Notes: generated by a model not told the origin, from the letters alone. 64,000 bases of DNA from Pontiellaceae bacterium B12227 (GCA_029432775.1 JAROAZ010000016.1:1-64000); one strand, 5' to 3'. Numbered from the stretch's first letter, positions 35,017 through 44,719 are shown. A program made the numbers and translations.

Positions 35017-36990
35017 TTATTTTTCCTTCAGCAGGTTTTTAAATTTCCGGGGAGCGCGCTTTTTCGGTTTATGAACCACCAGCTTAAGCTTTTTGATTTC
35101 GCTCTTCGATTGATCCGCGCCCACGCGGGCAATTACGCGCTCGGAACCGCTACCGACCGAACGGACCGTATGCTGCTGCATAACGCCGTCGGAGCTCCAT
35201 TTTTTCCCATCATTGGAACCGACGATTTCAAACCAGTAATCCGGGCCGAGCTCTTCCAGACGTTGGAACTTCAGCGCCAGATAGGTGCCCTGCGCATCGG
35301 ACACCTGTACCGTGTGCGGGAGCTGCTCTTTAGTCGGTGACTTCGGGTCCTGCGGATTCCCGCCGTGAATGTATTCATGGAAATTATCCACCCCGTCGCC
35401 ATCCGGATCGTCCATCGGGTCCAGCGAACCGAATGTCGCCTCAAAGGCATCCGAGATACCGTCGCCATCGGCATCGGCCGGCGGCAGCGGTGCTTCCGAA
35501 TCGGTATTATACAGATCGAACTGCGCCAGCAGCGGTTCCAGCTTTTCCTTTTCAGCCAACAGGGTATTTTTGTATTCGCCGTTCGGCAGATCCTCGAGCT
35601 TGGTGAACGAGTGGTAATCCCCTGCCCGTTTATTCACGTCATACCAGTCGCCCACGCCATCGCGCAGCACCTTATCGTTCCGAATCATCTGGGCATCGAT
35701 GCGCATGGAATAGATCCAGTCGCGATGCTTCTTCGTTTTCCCGGTCAGATAAGGCCAAAGACTTTTTCCGTCCAGCTTGTCGTAGTTCGCCGGAAATTCA
35801 TATCCCATCAGCTCAGCCAGCGTCGGCAGCACATCGGTAAAATCCGCCTGAATATTCTGCCGCCCCACCGGAAGCCCGCGCAGTCCCGGCGCATAGATGA
35901 GCAGCGGCACGTGCATGCCCTGCTGCTGGGTAATCCGGGCTTTGCCGAAATTGCCCGCATTGTCCTGCGTTCCGTTATCCGCACTGAAAATGATGATCGT
36001 ATTATCCAGCTCACCCATGGCCTTCAGCTTTTCAATATACTGCCACAGGTTGTAGTCGAGATACTCCACGTGATAGCTCAAGCCGTTCGGCGTGATGTTC
36101 TCGCGTTTATATTTTCCACCGCCCAGCGGTGTATGTTTCGGATCTTTGCGGATATACTTCCCGTTCTTCCATTCCAGCTCCGGTGTGCCCGGCCAGACGG
36201 TCGGTGTTCCGGGAACCGCGCAGTCTTTGGCCAAATGCCCGAGGTGCGGCGTGTGCAGCACAAAGAACGGCTTATCTGCCGCCTTGGAGCGATCCATGAA
36301 ATCAAAGATATATTCCATCTCCAGATCGGGCGCAAAATCGTTAATTTCCGTCTTCGCAAATTTGAATGGTTCGTTCGGGAAGTCCGGATGGTTCAGCAAC
36401 TGAATTTCCGGCCAGAAGAAAAAGGATTCATGGTCCCAGTCATCGGGGTTTGCGGTGCGGAAAATCGGGTACGGGTTTTCATTCGGCGTACCGAACGGGT
36501 TCCAGGCTTTATGCCGGAACGGCTCGGCCGGGCTGAATACACACTCATTAAACCCCATGCTCAGCGCATCGCCACCCGATGAAATATGGTTTTTAGAAAC
36601 CCAGATATTGGCGTAGCCCGCATCCCGGCTCATCGTACCCAGCGTGATCGGCGCGCTTTCGTAGGCCGAATAAACTGTACGGCAGTCCGCCCCGATATGT
36701 TTGTTGTCCCAATACTTGTTATTGTAGGCATAGGTGCCGTTCATCAGCAGTACCCGACTGGGCTTGCAGATGGTCGCGGCCCAGAAGGTTTCCACAAAAC
36801 AACCGCCCTTCTTCACCATCCGATCCATCATCGGTGTATCAGCTCGGCGGCCATCCGACCACTTTGTTGATTCATACATCGGGAATTCGCGCGCACTGAT
36901 ATCGTCCGCCATCACCAGAATCACGTTCATCGGTTTCGCGCAAACGCTCCAGGCGCCCCCCAGCAACAAAACAAGTAAAACCTTTTTCAC
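35017..36990 (-). CDS. Exported sulfatase (S1 family) with thrombospondin type-3-like repeats
   Basis: A 657-residue sulfatase starting with GTG at 36990, with GGGAG seven bases upstream. After a signal peptide come VILVMADDIS (metal ligands) and Cys75 in ICKPSRVLLMNGTY. HLGHLAKD and IFSADNGTQDN complete the site. Residues of about 500-545 (DADGDGISDAFEATFG, then DPDGDGVDNFHEYIHGG) are calcium-binding thrombospondin type-3-like repeats, followed by a C-terminal beta domain. The basic end KKRAPRKFKNLLKEK is unusual. Confidence 0.92.
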   Translation of the reverse strand: MKKVLLVLLLGGAWSVCAKPMNVILVMADDISAREFPMYESTKWSDGRRADTPMMDRMVKKGGCFVETFWAATICKPSRVLLMNGTYAYNNKYWDNKHIGADCRTVYSAYESAPITLGTMSRDAGYANIWVSKNHISSGGDALSMGFNECVFSPAEPFRHKAWNPFGTPNENPYPIFRTANPDDWDHESFFFWPEIQLLNHPDFPNEPFKFAKTEINDFAPDLEMEYIFDFMDRSKAADKPFFVLHTPHLGHLAKDCAVPGTPTVWPGTPELEWKNGKYIRKDPKHTPLGGGKYKRENITPNGLSYHVEYLDYNLWQYIEKLKAMGELDNTIIIFSADNGTQDNAGNFGKARITQQQGMHVPLLIYAPGLRGLPVGRQNIQADFTDVLPTLAELMGYEFPANYDKLDGKSLWPYLTGKTKKHRDWIYSMRIDAQMIRNDKVLRDGVGDWYDVNKRAGDYHSFTKLEDLPNGEYKNTLLAEKEKLEPLLAQFDLYNTDSEAPLPPADADGDGISDAFEATFGSLDPMDDPDGDGVDNFHEYIHGGNPQDPKSPTKEQLPHTVQVSDAQGTYLALKFQRLEELGPDYWFEIVGSNDGKKWSSDGVMQQHTVRSVGSGSERVIARVGADQSKSEIKKLKLVVHKPKKRAPRKFKNLLKEK

Positions 36991-37024
36991 AGCAATCTCC
37001 CTAAAACTGAACTGATAATAATAG

Positions 37025-37091
37025 GCAAAATGATTAAGAGCAGAATGATTCCTGAATATCCTGATAATTATTTTGCTCTAAATCATTTTGC
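37025..37091. repeat. Long inverted repeat at the GH86 3' end
   Basis: GCAAAATGATTAAGAGCAGA at 37025 onward pairs (imperfectly, 26 bases) with a right arm at 37066-37091 ending AATCATTTTGC. The GH86 stop codon at 37083-37085 lies in the right arm, so the repeat supplies the protein's last codons. Confidence 0.65.
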
Positions 37092-39530
37092 TTTCTGCGT
37101 CATCACCGTCTTGATGCGGGCGGCGGAAACAGTGATGCCGTCTTCTTCCGTGGAGACGCGCAGCGTGTTCGCCGCCTTCAGCATGGCGGGATCGATATCC
37201 AGTTCAACATAGTCGAAGAACTGCGGAGTGCCTTTTCCATAGGAAAGATCAACAACGCCCACTTCGGTTCCGTTCAGCGAAATGGTTACCGGTCTGGAAA
37301 TACCGCCGGTGCGGTGCAAACCGACACGCAGTTGCGCCGAATCGGCTTTTTTCACGCTCACCGGAATCGGCAGCTCGGCGGAGCCCTTCACTTTGATCGC
37401 GGTGCCATGGCCGTAGTGCAGTTGCTCACGCAGCGTCTTCTTCAGTTTCGGTGCTTTTTCCAACTGGATTTCATAGATGGCCGTCACATCGACCCCCATC
37501 GGAATTTTTCCAAGGGTTGGAAGTTCGTCATACACAAACTTCACTTCGCCTTTTTCAAACAGCACCATGCGGCGTTTGATGGATTCAATTTTTCCACGCT
37601 TTGGAAGCAGGGTATCGATGTCGAGTTCGATGCGCCGACCGGAATGGTTGTTCACCGCCAGGCGGATCAGGTCGCCGTCGATCACGGCCTGCGTGCGGAC
37701 TTTATGCTCTGCGTCCGAAACCGGAATACGCTTCCCTTTGAACCCGGTCCACATATCGAGAAGATACGTGTTTTTGGTTTTGATAAATTCGCCGTCGGGC
37801 GTCTGGTGAATAAAGGTTTCAAGGGAGTCCGGCGCCCAGTGCATGAAGGTCAGCATGAATGGCACCGTAATTTCGAAATCCTGCGGGCGGTCCATAAACT
37901 TCAGCATCAATGAATTGATGTTTTTGATATGCATCCAGTAGCCGCGTTCATCGCGCACAAAACTGAGCGAACCGTATTCGCTGCAGACCATCGGTTTGTG
38001 ATTGCCGGTTTCCGCCATGTGGGCTTTCAGCATATCAACCGTGTTTTCAAAGCCGCCCTGAATGTAGCTGTGGCCTTCGCGCTGCACGCGCTCCAGCGAA
38101 TCCATGGCACCTACTTCGTAGAAGTGGTGCGAGTAGTAGTCGAGATGGTCGCGCGTTTCATCCATAAAGCGGGCCTGGTTTTTCCAGATCTTGAAATCGC
38201 CGGCATAGGGAATAAACCACGCCGAAACCGGGCCGCCCACCTGCACATCCGGCACGTCTTTATGGATGGCATCGGCCATCGTATTATGAAAGTCCGCCAG
38301 CAGCCCCCAGCCGTCGTATCCTTTTTCGTGATGGTAGATCCATTCCGATTTTACATCACATTCGTTTTTCACTTCCCAATAATTGGCCGTCCGGCCGCTG
38401 TCGCGAATCTGGGACTTGAGAAAACGTACGCAGGAATCCGCCGCCGCATCAAACTTATCCACGGCGGGCGTACCGCGTTGGTTCGGTACCCCGGGAAAAT
38501 TGGTAGTGTGCATAAAGCGCGGCCAGGAATCGAAACACATAATAAATTCAAGATTCGGATCCACCCCTTCAAACTGCCAGAAATCTTCTTTATCGAAAAA
38601 TGCCGGATCCGCGTAGCCGGATCCCGGCCGCGCCGGATCTTCTTTCATGGTCAGCATCGAACTCGCCGCACCGTAACGGTCTTCATAGGCCGGCCCCAGT
38701 TCGACCAATTGACGGCCGGGTACAAATCCCATGCCCTTGAAATAGGGTTCTTTGCCCGAGCGGTCGGCATTCGGCATCGCATAGTAGCGGAAAAAGCGTT
38801 CCGGCTTGATATCGCAGATACCTTCAACAGAACGGAGGTGGGTGGCATCGACCGTCAGCTTGACCGGCTTGACCGGCTTATCCAGCCCAGGCTCCCGATA
38901 GATGGATTCATCGAAGGTCATGGCAATGCCTTCACGGTGTACAAACTCCACCTTTTCAATGGTACCCTGTCCTTCAATCACCAGCGTCAGCGGAACATTG
39001 AGCGCGCACATAAACGAGGTGACTTTAATCTGGATCGACTTCTCGCGCTGGGCGGTGATGCCAAGAACGGGATTGCCGGCACCCACACTGGTCACCAGCA
39101 CCTTGGTCACGCCGTTCAGATTCTGCCCGATGAGTTCCACCTGTTTGAAATCGAAAATATGCTCGTTGAGCTCAAACGGAATCGGCACTTCCAATTTTCC
39201 GTTCACTTCAACCGGCCCTTTAAAAAACGGAACGTGCGTCAGCGCCTTGACGCCGGAGTTCACCTGCACCTTGGTTTTTACATCAAAATTCGGCACCACC
39301 TCTTCAAAAAGGCGCTGATGCTTGGCATAGGCCTCCTGCCCCGCCACGCCGAGCTGCTCAAGATTCAGCTCCGCAGCTCGAACTCCACACACGATCAGAA
39401 AAAGGGATAGCACAGAAGCACCCAAAGGACGCAAAGAGAATGGAGCCCCTTTCAGGTTTTCAGGATAAACAGGACTTCTTCGTGTTCTTTGCGATCTTCT
39501 GTTGAATACATTTTTACACATGAGAACCAT
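37083..39530 (-). CDS. GH86-like beta-agarase/porphyranase, exported
   Basis: An 815-residue enzyme related to the one at 31381. The acid/base Glu is in WEVKNECDV and the nucleophile Glu in VCSEYGSLS, the GH86 pattern, with HHFYEV between. The N-terminal part (VPFFKGPVEVNGKLEVPIPF) is a beta-rich extra domain, and the C-terminal sandwich AQLRVGLHRTGG matches the other GH86 gene. The ATG at 39530 has AAAGGAAATGTT upstream. The signal region (about residues 35-52, ending FLIVCGVRA) is partly encoded by dispersed repeat text at 39400-39490, so its original N-terminus is unclear. A perfect palindrome at 37508 encodes LPTLG. Confidence 0.82.
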   Translation of the reverse strand: MVLMCKNVFNRRSQRTRRSPVYPENLKGAPFSLRPLGASVLSLFLIVCGVRAAELNLEQLGVAGQEAYAKHQRLFEEVVPNFDVKTKVQVNSGVKALTHVPFFKGPVEVNGKLEVPIPFELNEHIFDFKQVELIGQNLNGVTKVLVTSVGAGNPVLGITAQREKSIQIKVTSFMCALNVPLTLVIEGQGTIEKVEFVHREGIAMTFDESIYREPGLDKPVKPVKLTVDATHLRSVEGICDIKPERFFRYYAMPNADRSGKEPYFKGMGFVPGRQLVELGPAYEDRYGAASSMLTMKEDPARPGSGYADPAFFDKEDFWQFEGVDPNLEFIMCFDSWPRFMHTTNFPGVPNQRGTPAVDKFDAAADSCVRFLKSQIRDSGRTANYWEVKNECDVKSEWIYHHEKGYDGWGLLADFHNTMADAIHKDVPDVQVGGPVSAWFIPYAGDFKIWKNQARFMDETRDHLDYYSHHFYEVGAMDSLERVQREGHSYIQGGFENTVDMLKAHMAETGNHKPMVCSEYGSLSFVRDERGYWMHIKNINSLMLKFMDRPQDFEITVPFMLTFMHWAPDSLETFIHQTPDGEFIKTKNTYLLDMWTGFKGKRIPVSDAEHKVRTQAVIDGDLIRLAVNNHSGRRIELDIDTLLPKRGKIESIKRRMVLFEKGEVKFVYDELPTLGKIPMGVDVTAIYEIQLEKAPKLKKTLREQLHYGHGTAIKVKGSAELPIPVSVKKADSAQLRVGLHRTGGISRPVTISLNGTEVGVVDLSYGKGTPQFFDYVELDIDPAMLKAANTLRVSTEEDGITVSAARIKTVMTQKAK
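37508..37522. repeat. TTCCAA-N3-TTGGAA palindrome, perfect copy (spacer GGG)
   Basis: Inside the second GH86 gene; a one-mismatch copy follows at 37592-37606. Confidence 0.8.
39400..39490. repeat. Dispersed repeat within the GH86 signal region
   Basis: ACAGAAGCACCCAAAGGACG and AGGATAAACAGGACTTCTTC are words of a dispersed repeat class. They fall in the coding part for residues of about 15-45. Confidence 0.55.
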
Positions 39531-39590
39531 AACATTTCCTTTCAAAAAAAGATCCAACGATTGGAACCCCCAACCGTTGGACAATCAAAT

Positions 39591-40613
39591 TTATTTCTTT
39601 GGTGCTGCGGTCGACTCACGCGTCAGCAGATGCGGCTCAAAACGCAGTTGCCGAACCGGGACCTGACGCTCTTTGTTTTCTACCCGGTCGATGACCAATT
39701 GAGCAGCTTGAACACCGATTTCATAGGCGTCCTGATGCATTGTTGTGGCGGGCGGAATCATATATTCGGAAAATTCCTCATCCCCGAATCCCATTACCGA
39801 CAGATCTTCAGGAATACGGACACCCAGTGCATGCGCCGCTTTATAAATACTCGGGAGCATAAAGTCGCCGCCGGCAAAAATGGCGGTCGGTCCATTCGCT
39901 CCGGAAATAATGTCGGCGATCTTTTTCTGATTATTGGTGTCATCCTCAAAATCCCAGTCCTCAAAGAACATCGCCTCATCCGTATCAGCATGTTTCGAGA
40001 TCGCATACTCGAAGCCGCGCTTACGCAACAGCAGACTTTCGGCATCGGTGAAGATCCCCATCATCCGCCGGTGCCCCAGTTCCAGCAAATGCTCTGCCGC
40101 CAGCTGGCCCCCATGCTCGTCCGCCGTGCCAACAAAATCGAATTTTTTTTCGCTGGTCAAAGCGTAGTCCACAGAAACCACCGGCATGTGGTGCTGCTCA
40201 ATTGCCGAGGAAACATCGTCCATGCGTTCCGGATACGGACGAATGATCAATCCTTCCACACGGCGCTCAGCCAGACGTTGAACCAACTGTTCGTCCTGCC
40301 CATCCTGATTGTGCATCAGCAGAATCGGCAGATAGTTGCGCTTCATCAATTCATCATGCGCTCCACGGAAAATTTCCTCCGTAAAATTATCGATGAACGG
40401 ATCGATGATCAGACCCACGGAATAGGTCTTGCCACTCTGCATGCCCTTGGCAAACAGATTGGGAACATAACCCATTTCCTTGGCCACTTTTTCGATCTTA
40501 CGAACGGTAGCTGCTTTGTGAAGATGAGACTTACCGTTGAGCACCCGGCTCACGGTCTGAAAGGAATAGCCGGTTTTCTCGGCAATGTCGCGGATAGTGA
40601 TTTGTTTACTCAT
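39591..40613 (-). CDS. LacI-family transcriptional regulator
   Basis: A 340-residue repressor. The N-terminal helix-turn-helix MSKQITIRDIAEKTGYSFQT, then VSRVLNGKSHL, precedes a periplasmic-binding-like sensor domain (YSVGLIIDPFIDNFTEEI, GLIIRPYPERMDD, FGDEEFSEYMIPP). The sensor would bind a sugar or oligosaccharide inducer. It is located between GH86 and the phosphorylase genes, so it probably controls the galactan genes. I use ATG 40613; the frame extends to 40637. The TTAAC...GTTAA pair at 40699-40715 upstream is a possible operator. Confidence 0.88.
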   Translation of the reverse strand: MSKQITIRDIAEKTGYSFQTVSRVLNGKSHLHKAATVRKIEKVAKEMGYVPNLFAKGMQSGKTYSVGLIIDPFIDNFTEEIFRGAHDELMKRNYLPILLMHNQDGQDEQLVQRLAERRVEGLIIRPYPERMDDVSSAIEQHHMPVVSVDYALTSEKKFDFVGTADEHGGQLAAEHLLELGHRRMMGIFTDAESLLLRKRGFEYAISKHADTDEAMFFEDWDFEDDTNNQKKIADIISGANGPTAIFAGGDFMLPSIYKAAHALGVRIPEDLSVMGFGDEEFSEYMIPPATTMHQDAYEIGVQAAQLVIDRVENKERQVPVRQLRFEPHLLTRESTAAPKK

Positions 40614-40685
40614 ACTCACAGGTGTTACCACAAACATTTAATAATACGCAATGTTTTAAAGGCGATGTTTTATCCAGACATCAGA

Positions 40686-40715
40686 AATTCCTGAGAATTT
40701 AACAAACCCGGTTAA
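40686..40715. promoter_or_regulatory. Palindromes upstream of the LacI gene (possible operator)
   Basis: AATTC-CTGA-GAATT (40686-40699) abuts TTAAC-N7-GTTAA (40699-40715), in the divergent gap between the regulator and a small membrane-protein gene. LacI-family operators are short palindromes, so autoregulation is possible, but neither matches a known consensus. Confidence 0.35.
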
Positions 40716-40761
40716 CATTCCTTCTTCTTGTTTTCCGCCCGTGCCCCGTTAGTATGATTTC

Positions 40762-41055
40762 ATGAAAAGACTGGCCCCCATTTTAATTGTCACATTCCTC
40801 ACCGTTCTGATTATCATTGTTGCCCCATTTACCCATTGGGAGCAGTGCAGGATATGCGGCGTTCAGAAAATCGAACGCGGATTTTTCCGGCAAAAAGTAG
40901 ATTCGTGGTCTCTCGATGAATTCGATGAATACGGAACGTATGCACAGTGGAAAGAACTCAACAAAGCGGACGCCTGCGTGCATCAGTTCACCGAGGTAAA
41001 ACACAAAACGCCGAAGATGACTCTTGAACAACTGGCCGCTCCCGAAAACCACTGA
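40762..41055 (+). CDS. Small membrane-anchored orphan protein
   Basis: A 97-residue protein with an N-terminal transmembrane segment (LAPILIVTFLTVLIIIVAPF), then CRICGVQKIERGFF with a CxxC pair, and a polar C-terminal part. It is divergent from the LacI gene. No family recognised. Confidence 0.55.
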   Translation: MKRLAPILIVTFLTVLIIIVAPFTHWEQCRICGVQKIERGFFRQKVDSWSLDEFDEYGTYAQWKELNKADACVHQFTEVKHKTPKMTLEQLAAPENH

Positions 41056-41167
41056 ATTGAACCGGACGAAGGGGTTCCATTACTTTCCAGCCATCGGAAA
41101 CCGGAGGGCGACGCTCCGTCGTCGCCGTCCTTCCAGCTAGCGGCGCGCTCGGTGAGCGAGCCCTGCC
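41056..41167. repeat. Gap with GGAG-footed REP-like hairpin
   Basis: GGAGGGCGACGCTCCGTCGT onward at 41103-41126 forms a hairpin of the same class as the repeats at 52262-52484. An imperfect TTCCAG-CCA-TCGGAA lies just before it at 41085-41099. No gene. Confidence 0.6.
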
Positions 41168-41176
41168 CTTAAACAT

Positions 41177-41206
41177 AAAAAAAGCGGCGCTTATGCCGCT
41201 TTCTCC
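41177..41206. terminator. Bidirectional hairpin terminator
   Basis: AAAGCGGC-GCTTAT-GCCGCTTT with an A-run on the left; read on the minus strand the stem is followed by seven T residues. It sits between two convergent genes. Confidence 0.8.
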
Positions 41207-41249
41207 ATGAACAATCCGAGTCAATCGGTGTTTATCTGTGGCCAAAAAG

Positions 41250-42290
41250 TCAGTTCACTTTAAGGACCGCACCGGATGAGGTGTTGTATTTTCCGCCGCG
41301 GAAGGCACAGAACAGATATTCCGGCTTTCCATCACGCAACAGCACCTGCGGACGTTCAAAGCGCCCTTCCCGATCCAGACCGTTCGGATCTTCATTGAAA
41401 TAACGATGCGCTTCATAGAATCCGATCTGCGGATCGGTCCAGTTTTCACCATCTTCGGATTCAAAATAGAGCCCGTATTCATGGTTCCAGTAGCCCATGT
41501 CGCGCATAATCATTTTATAAAGCCCGTCTTCGATCCAGATGTAGGCATCTTCGCTCTGCGCATTTTCACCCACATAACGAAGATTAATCATCGGACCGTC
41601 GCCCTGCTTCACCCATGGACCTTCCAGCGACTTGGCAATGGTCAGGCCATACTGACGATTGGTGTTTTCACCCGTCCAGGTTCCCAGATCGTTAGCCAGT
41701 GCAATATCTTTTTCCCAGTCGGCAATGCACCAGGTTTTATAATAGAGCCTCAGCTGACCATTGGGCAGTTGAACAAAGGCCGGATTCGTTGTGCACATGG
41801 AGTTCCAGGCCTGGGGATCATCGGAAGGCTGAATGATCGGCTCCGGCGATCGCTCCCACGGCCCATCCAGTGAGTCGGCGGTCGCCATGCCTACGCGCTT
41901 GGTGTAGACGGTTCCATCGGAAACGCCCAGATAGAACAGCACATATTTATCACCGATTTTATGAATGGTGGGGTTATGACAGCTGCCACCATCCCACCAA
42001 TCCCCCCCTCGAGGAGCAAGCGCAACATCGACCGTTTCATACGGCCCGGCGGGATCATCGGCCACCGCATGCGCAATTTCGCAACAGGTCAACCAGCCTT
42101 CATGATCGGCTTCGTTTTTCCAACGGGAATAAAAGACATGCACTTTCCCGTCCGGTCCATAGATGGGAGAACACCCCCAAACATTATAGTCGGCATCCTC
42201 CAGAATTCGCCCCACACCGGTGAGGCGTTCACAGAAATCAGAGATCACCTCCGGTTTGCTATTCACTCGATTGGCAGTTGCGCTTGTCAT
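41250..42290 (-). CDS. Five-bladed-propeller glycosidase (GH43/GH117-like), cytoplasmic
   Basis: A 346-residue enzyme without a signal peptide. It has NVWGCSPIYGPDGKVHVFYS, CHNPTIHKIGDKYVLFYLG, CTTNPAFVQLPNGQLRLYYK and SEDAYIWIEDG, repeat-like blades of the GH43/GH117 fold. GH117 enzymes release 3,6-anhydro-L-galactose from agar oligosaccharides, and GH43 enzymes act mostly on arabinans and xylans; the location favours an algal galactan. Its ATG overlaps the GH94-type gene's stop (TAATG), so the two are translated together. A near-identical, lipidated form is encoded at 44820-45956. Confidence 0.7.
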   Translation of the reverse strand: MTSATANRVNSKPEVISDFCERLTGVGRILEDADYNVWGCSPIYGPDGKVHVFYSRWKNEADHEGWLTCCEIAHAVADDPAGPYETVDVALAPRGGDWWDGGSCHNPTIHKIGDKYVLFYLGVSDGTVYTKRVGMATADSLDGPWERSPEPIIQPSDDPQAWNSMCTTNPAFVQLPNGQLRLYYKTWCIADWEKDIALANDLGTWTGENTNRQYGLTIAKSLEGPWVKQGDGPMINLRYVGENAQSEDAYIWIEDGLYKMIMRDMGYWNHEYGLYFESEDGENWTDPQIGFYEAHRYFNEDPNGLDREGRFERPQVLLRDGKPEYLFCAFRGGKYNTSSGAVLKVN

Positions 42291-44719
42291 TATTCCCCTC
42301 CCATCACAACCTCAACAACGGCCTCCCCGTTCACCATTGCCGGGTCGATGATCTTCCCGTCGATCAGCTCGCCATTCACTTTTACTGATTTCACACCCTT
42401 GACGACACCGTCCGGATTCGATACCGAAATTTTATAGGTCGCTCCACGGTATTCACGGGTCATGCTGTACTGATCCCAGTCGGCCGGAATGCATGGATTG
42501 ATCTCCAGCCCGTCGAGGGTCGGGCGCACACCGAGTAGATATTGCGTACCCACCAGATCCATCCATGCGGCGGTTCCGGTCACCTGCGTGACATTGGCCC
42601 AGCCGTGGCGTTTGTTTTCCGGACCGATAATGTTGGAGGCATAGGCATACGGTTCGGCTTCGTAGCGCTCCAGTCCGATATTGGTCAGCGCAGTATGCGG
42701 AACCATGTCGCCGAAGATTTTCCAGGCATCTTCCGAGCGGCCCAGTTTTGCGAGAGCGATAATCGCCCAGCCGTTCGCCTGACAGAACACAGCGCCGTTT
42801 TCCGCGCAGCCCGGATTGTATCCGGTGAACGGGTCGGGATCGTGCGGATAGGTCTTGAAGCCCGGATAAACCAGACGCAGACCGAAATCCGTTTCCGTGA
42901 ACTTGATGGCGTTGTCCATGCCGCTGTTATTCTGTTCGTCGGTACCGACGCCAGCCCACACAGACCACGACTGGGGATTAATAAAGATTTTACCATATTC
43001 CGCCTGCTTGGTTCCGACAATGTCGCCTTCGTCGGTAAAGCCGCGACGCCAGTATTCGCCGTCCCAGGCGTGGGTTTCGAGATTGGAAATCATTTTATCG
43101 AGGCAATGCTGCAGGCGGTCCAGATCGGCCTGCGGCTTGCCGGCCGCCGCACCGATTTCGAGCAGCTGACGCAGGATAATGACATACTGCTGGCCGCAGA
43201 AGATCGATTCGCCTTTGCCGGCACGGGAGAAACGCAGGATGATGTCGTTCCAGTCGCCGTGGAAGGTCAGCGGGAAGCCTTTTTCACCGAGGTTGTTTTC
43301 GGTGAAGTCCACGCCGCGCATCAGATGGGTCCAGACCGTATCGCCGCCATAGGTGGTCCAATTGTCTTCCTCAGAGAGCCACGGCACTTCAGTTTCGAGC
43401 AGGCTGTAGTCCGCCGTCTCCGCCAGAATCGCGTAAACGACCATCGGCATCCAGAGATGGTCGTCGGCGTGCTTGGTGACACCGCGCGTCATGCTCGGAC
43501 CGTCTTCCGGATAGCAGGTGTGCAGCGCATGGCCGTCTTCAAACTGCTGCGAAAGCAGGTAGAGACACATATCGGTTGCCCACTTCGTATCGCGATACGC
43601 CACACCGACCATATCGGTGGCGGTATCGCGGTAACCGAATCCTCGGTACCCCGGCGCATGCCAGGAGGTGGAGCGGGAATAGCGCCCGTTGTGCACGGTC
43701 TGGATCGGGCTCCAGGTGTTGATCTGGCGCTGCACATCCTTGTTCGGGATGTCACAATCAAATTTGCTGAGGTGGTTATCCCACCAGGCGTTCAGCTTGC
43801 CGAACTGGGCATCAATGTTTTCATGGCTGCGGAAGATTTCGAGATCTTTCTTAATGTTGGCCATGGTTTCGTCGTGCTTAACCAATCCGCCCGGCGCAAC
43901 GCCGAGAGTGAAGGTCACACGATCCGATTCGCCCGGAGCCAGCTTCACGCTCACCTGCCCGGCGGCACACGGATGTCCGCATTCGATCGTATCGTTGCCG
44001 CAATCGCCGCGTTCCACGCCGATCGGATTCTGTTCATAGCGGTACGGCCCGAGGAACTTGTCGCGGTCGCCGGACCAGGAATCCATTTTACGATCGGCCG
44101 CCATCCAGATCAGCGGCACATCTTCAACAAACGGCTGCGGCGTGTGCTGATAACGATAGATGATCGTATCCATGTCTTCATCATAGAAGGTCGTGACCTG
44201 CGACTGAATATAGTAACCGTAGAACAGGTCGGTGGTCCATTCGAGCTGAGCCAGGTCGGCATAGGCAAACAGATCCAGCTCTTTTTCTTCGCCGGAATTG
44301 TTGATCACTTCCAGGTCGTAGCAGATGGCATCGGAGTCCATCGCACAGAACAGTTTCAGTTTAGCGGTTACCCCGTTTTTGGTTCCGGTAAACTCGGACC
44401 AGCCGGCATGGTGCTCGGCTTTCCACTCATCCAGCGGCGTTTCGCACGGACGGAAGGTCGGCGACCAGGTGGTGCCGTCTTTTTCCCGGATATAGGTGTA
44501 GAAACCAGGGCCATCCATCGGAACGTTCTGATAGCGGTAATGCGTCATACGGTACGTGATCGGGCTCTTCCACCACGCAAAGCCGCCGCCCGCCTGCGAG
44601 ACAAAGGCGTGCAGACGCCCGTTTGATAGGTAATTGATCCATGGTGTCGGTAGATCGCTGCGGAAGATTTCTATCGATCGGTTTTCGTCGTCAAAACGGT
44701 AAGTCTGGTCGTTGCTCAT
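42290..44719 (-). CDS. GH94-type carbohydrate phosphorylase
   Basis: An 809-residue cytoplasmic enzyme of the cellobiose/chitobiose phosphorylase type: an N-terminal beta-sandwich (INYLSNGRLHAFVSQAGGGF), a linker and an (alpha/alpha)6 barrel. The motif FHGDWNDI contains the likely general acid Asp. GYRDTATDM and the active-site His region (TKHADDHLWM) match the family. It should split a beta-linked oligosaccharide with phosphate, yielding a sugar phosphate. It lacks a signal. Its partner gene overlaps by one base. The substrate is probably an algal galactan oligosaccharide, by location only. Confidence 0.8.
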   Translation of the reverse strand: MSNDQTYRFDDENRSIEIFRSDLPTPWINYLSNGRLHAFVSQAGGGFAWWKSPITYRMTHYRYQNVPMDGPGFYTYIREKDGTTWSPTFRPCETPLDEWKAEHHAGWSEFTGTKNGVTAKLKLFCAMDSDAICYDLEVINNSGEEKELDLFAYADLAQLEWTTDLFYGYYIQSQVTTFYDEDMDTIIYRYQHTPQPFVEDVPLIWMAADRKMDSWSGDRDKFLGPYRYEQNPIGVERGDCGNDTIECGHPCAAGQVSVKLAPGESDRVTFTLGVAPGGLVKHDETMANIKKDLEIFRSHENIDAQFGKLNAWWDNHLSKFDCDIPNKDVQRQINTWSPIQTVHNGRYSRSTSWHAPGYRGFGYRDTATDMVGVAYRDTKWATDMCLYLLSQQFEDGHALHTCYPEDGPSMTRGVTKHADDHLWMPMVVYAILAETADYSLLETEVPWLSEEDNWTTYGGDTVWTHLMRGVDFTENNLGEKGFPLTFHGDWNDIILRFSRAGKGESIFCGQQYVIILRQLLEIGAAAGKPQADLDRLQHCLDKMISNLETHAWDGEYWRRGFTDEGDIVGTKQAEYGKIFINPQSWSVWAGVGTDEQNNSGMDNAIKFTETDFGLRLVYPGFKTYPHDPDPFTGYNPGCAENGAVFCQANGWAIIALAKLGRSEDAWKIFGDMVPHTALTNIGLERYEAEPYAYASNIIGPENKRHGWANVTQVTGTAAWMDLVGTQYLLGVRPTLDGLEINPCIPADWDQYSMTREYRGATYKISVSNPDGVVKGVKSVKVNGELIDGKIIDPAMVNGEAVVEVVMGGE

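Noticed and set aside
37929..39410. 493-residue plus-strand frame opposite the second GH86 gene
   Set aside because: Antisense shadow; no motif.
42542..44626. 694-residue plus-strand frame opposite the GH94-type gene
   Set aside because: Antisense shadow of a well-supported enzyme; composition and lack of domains fit a shadow.
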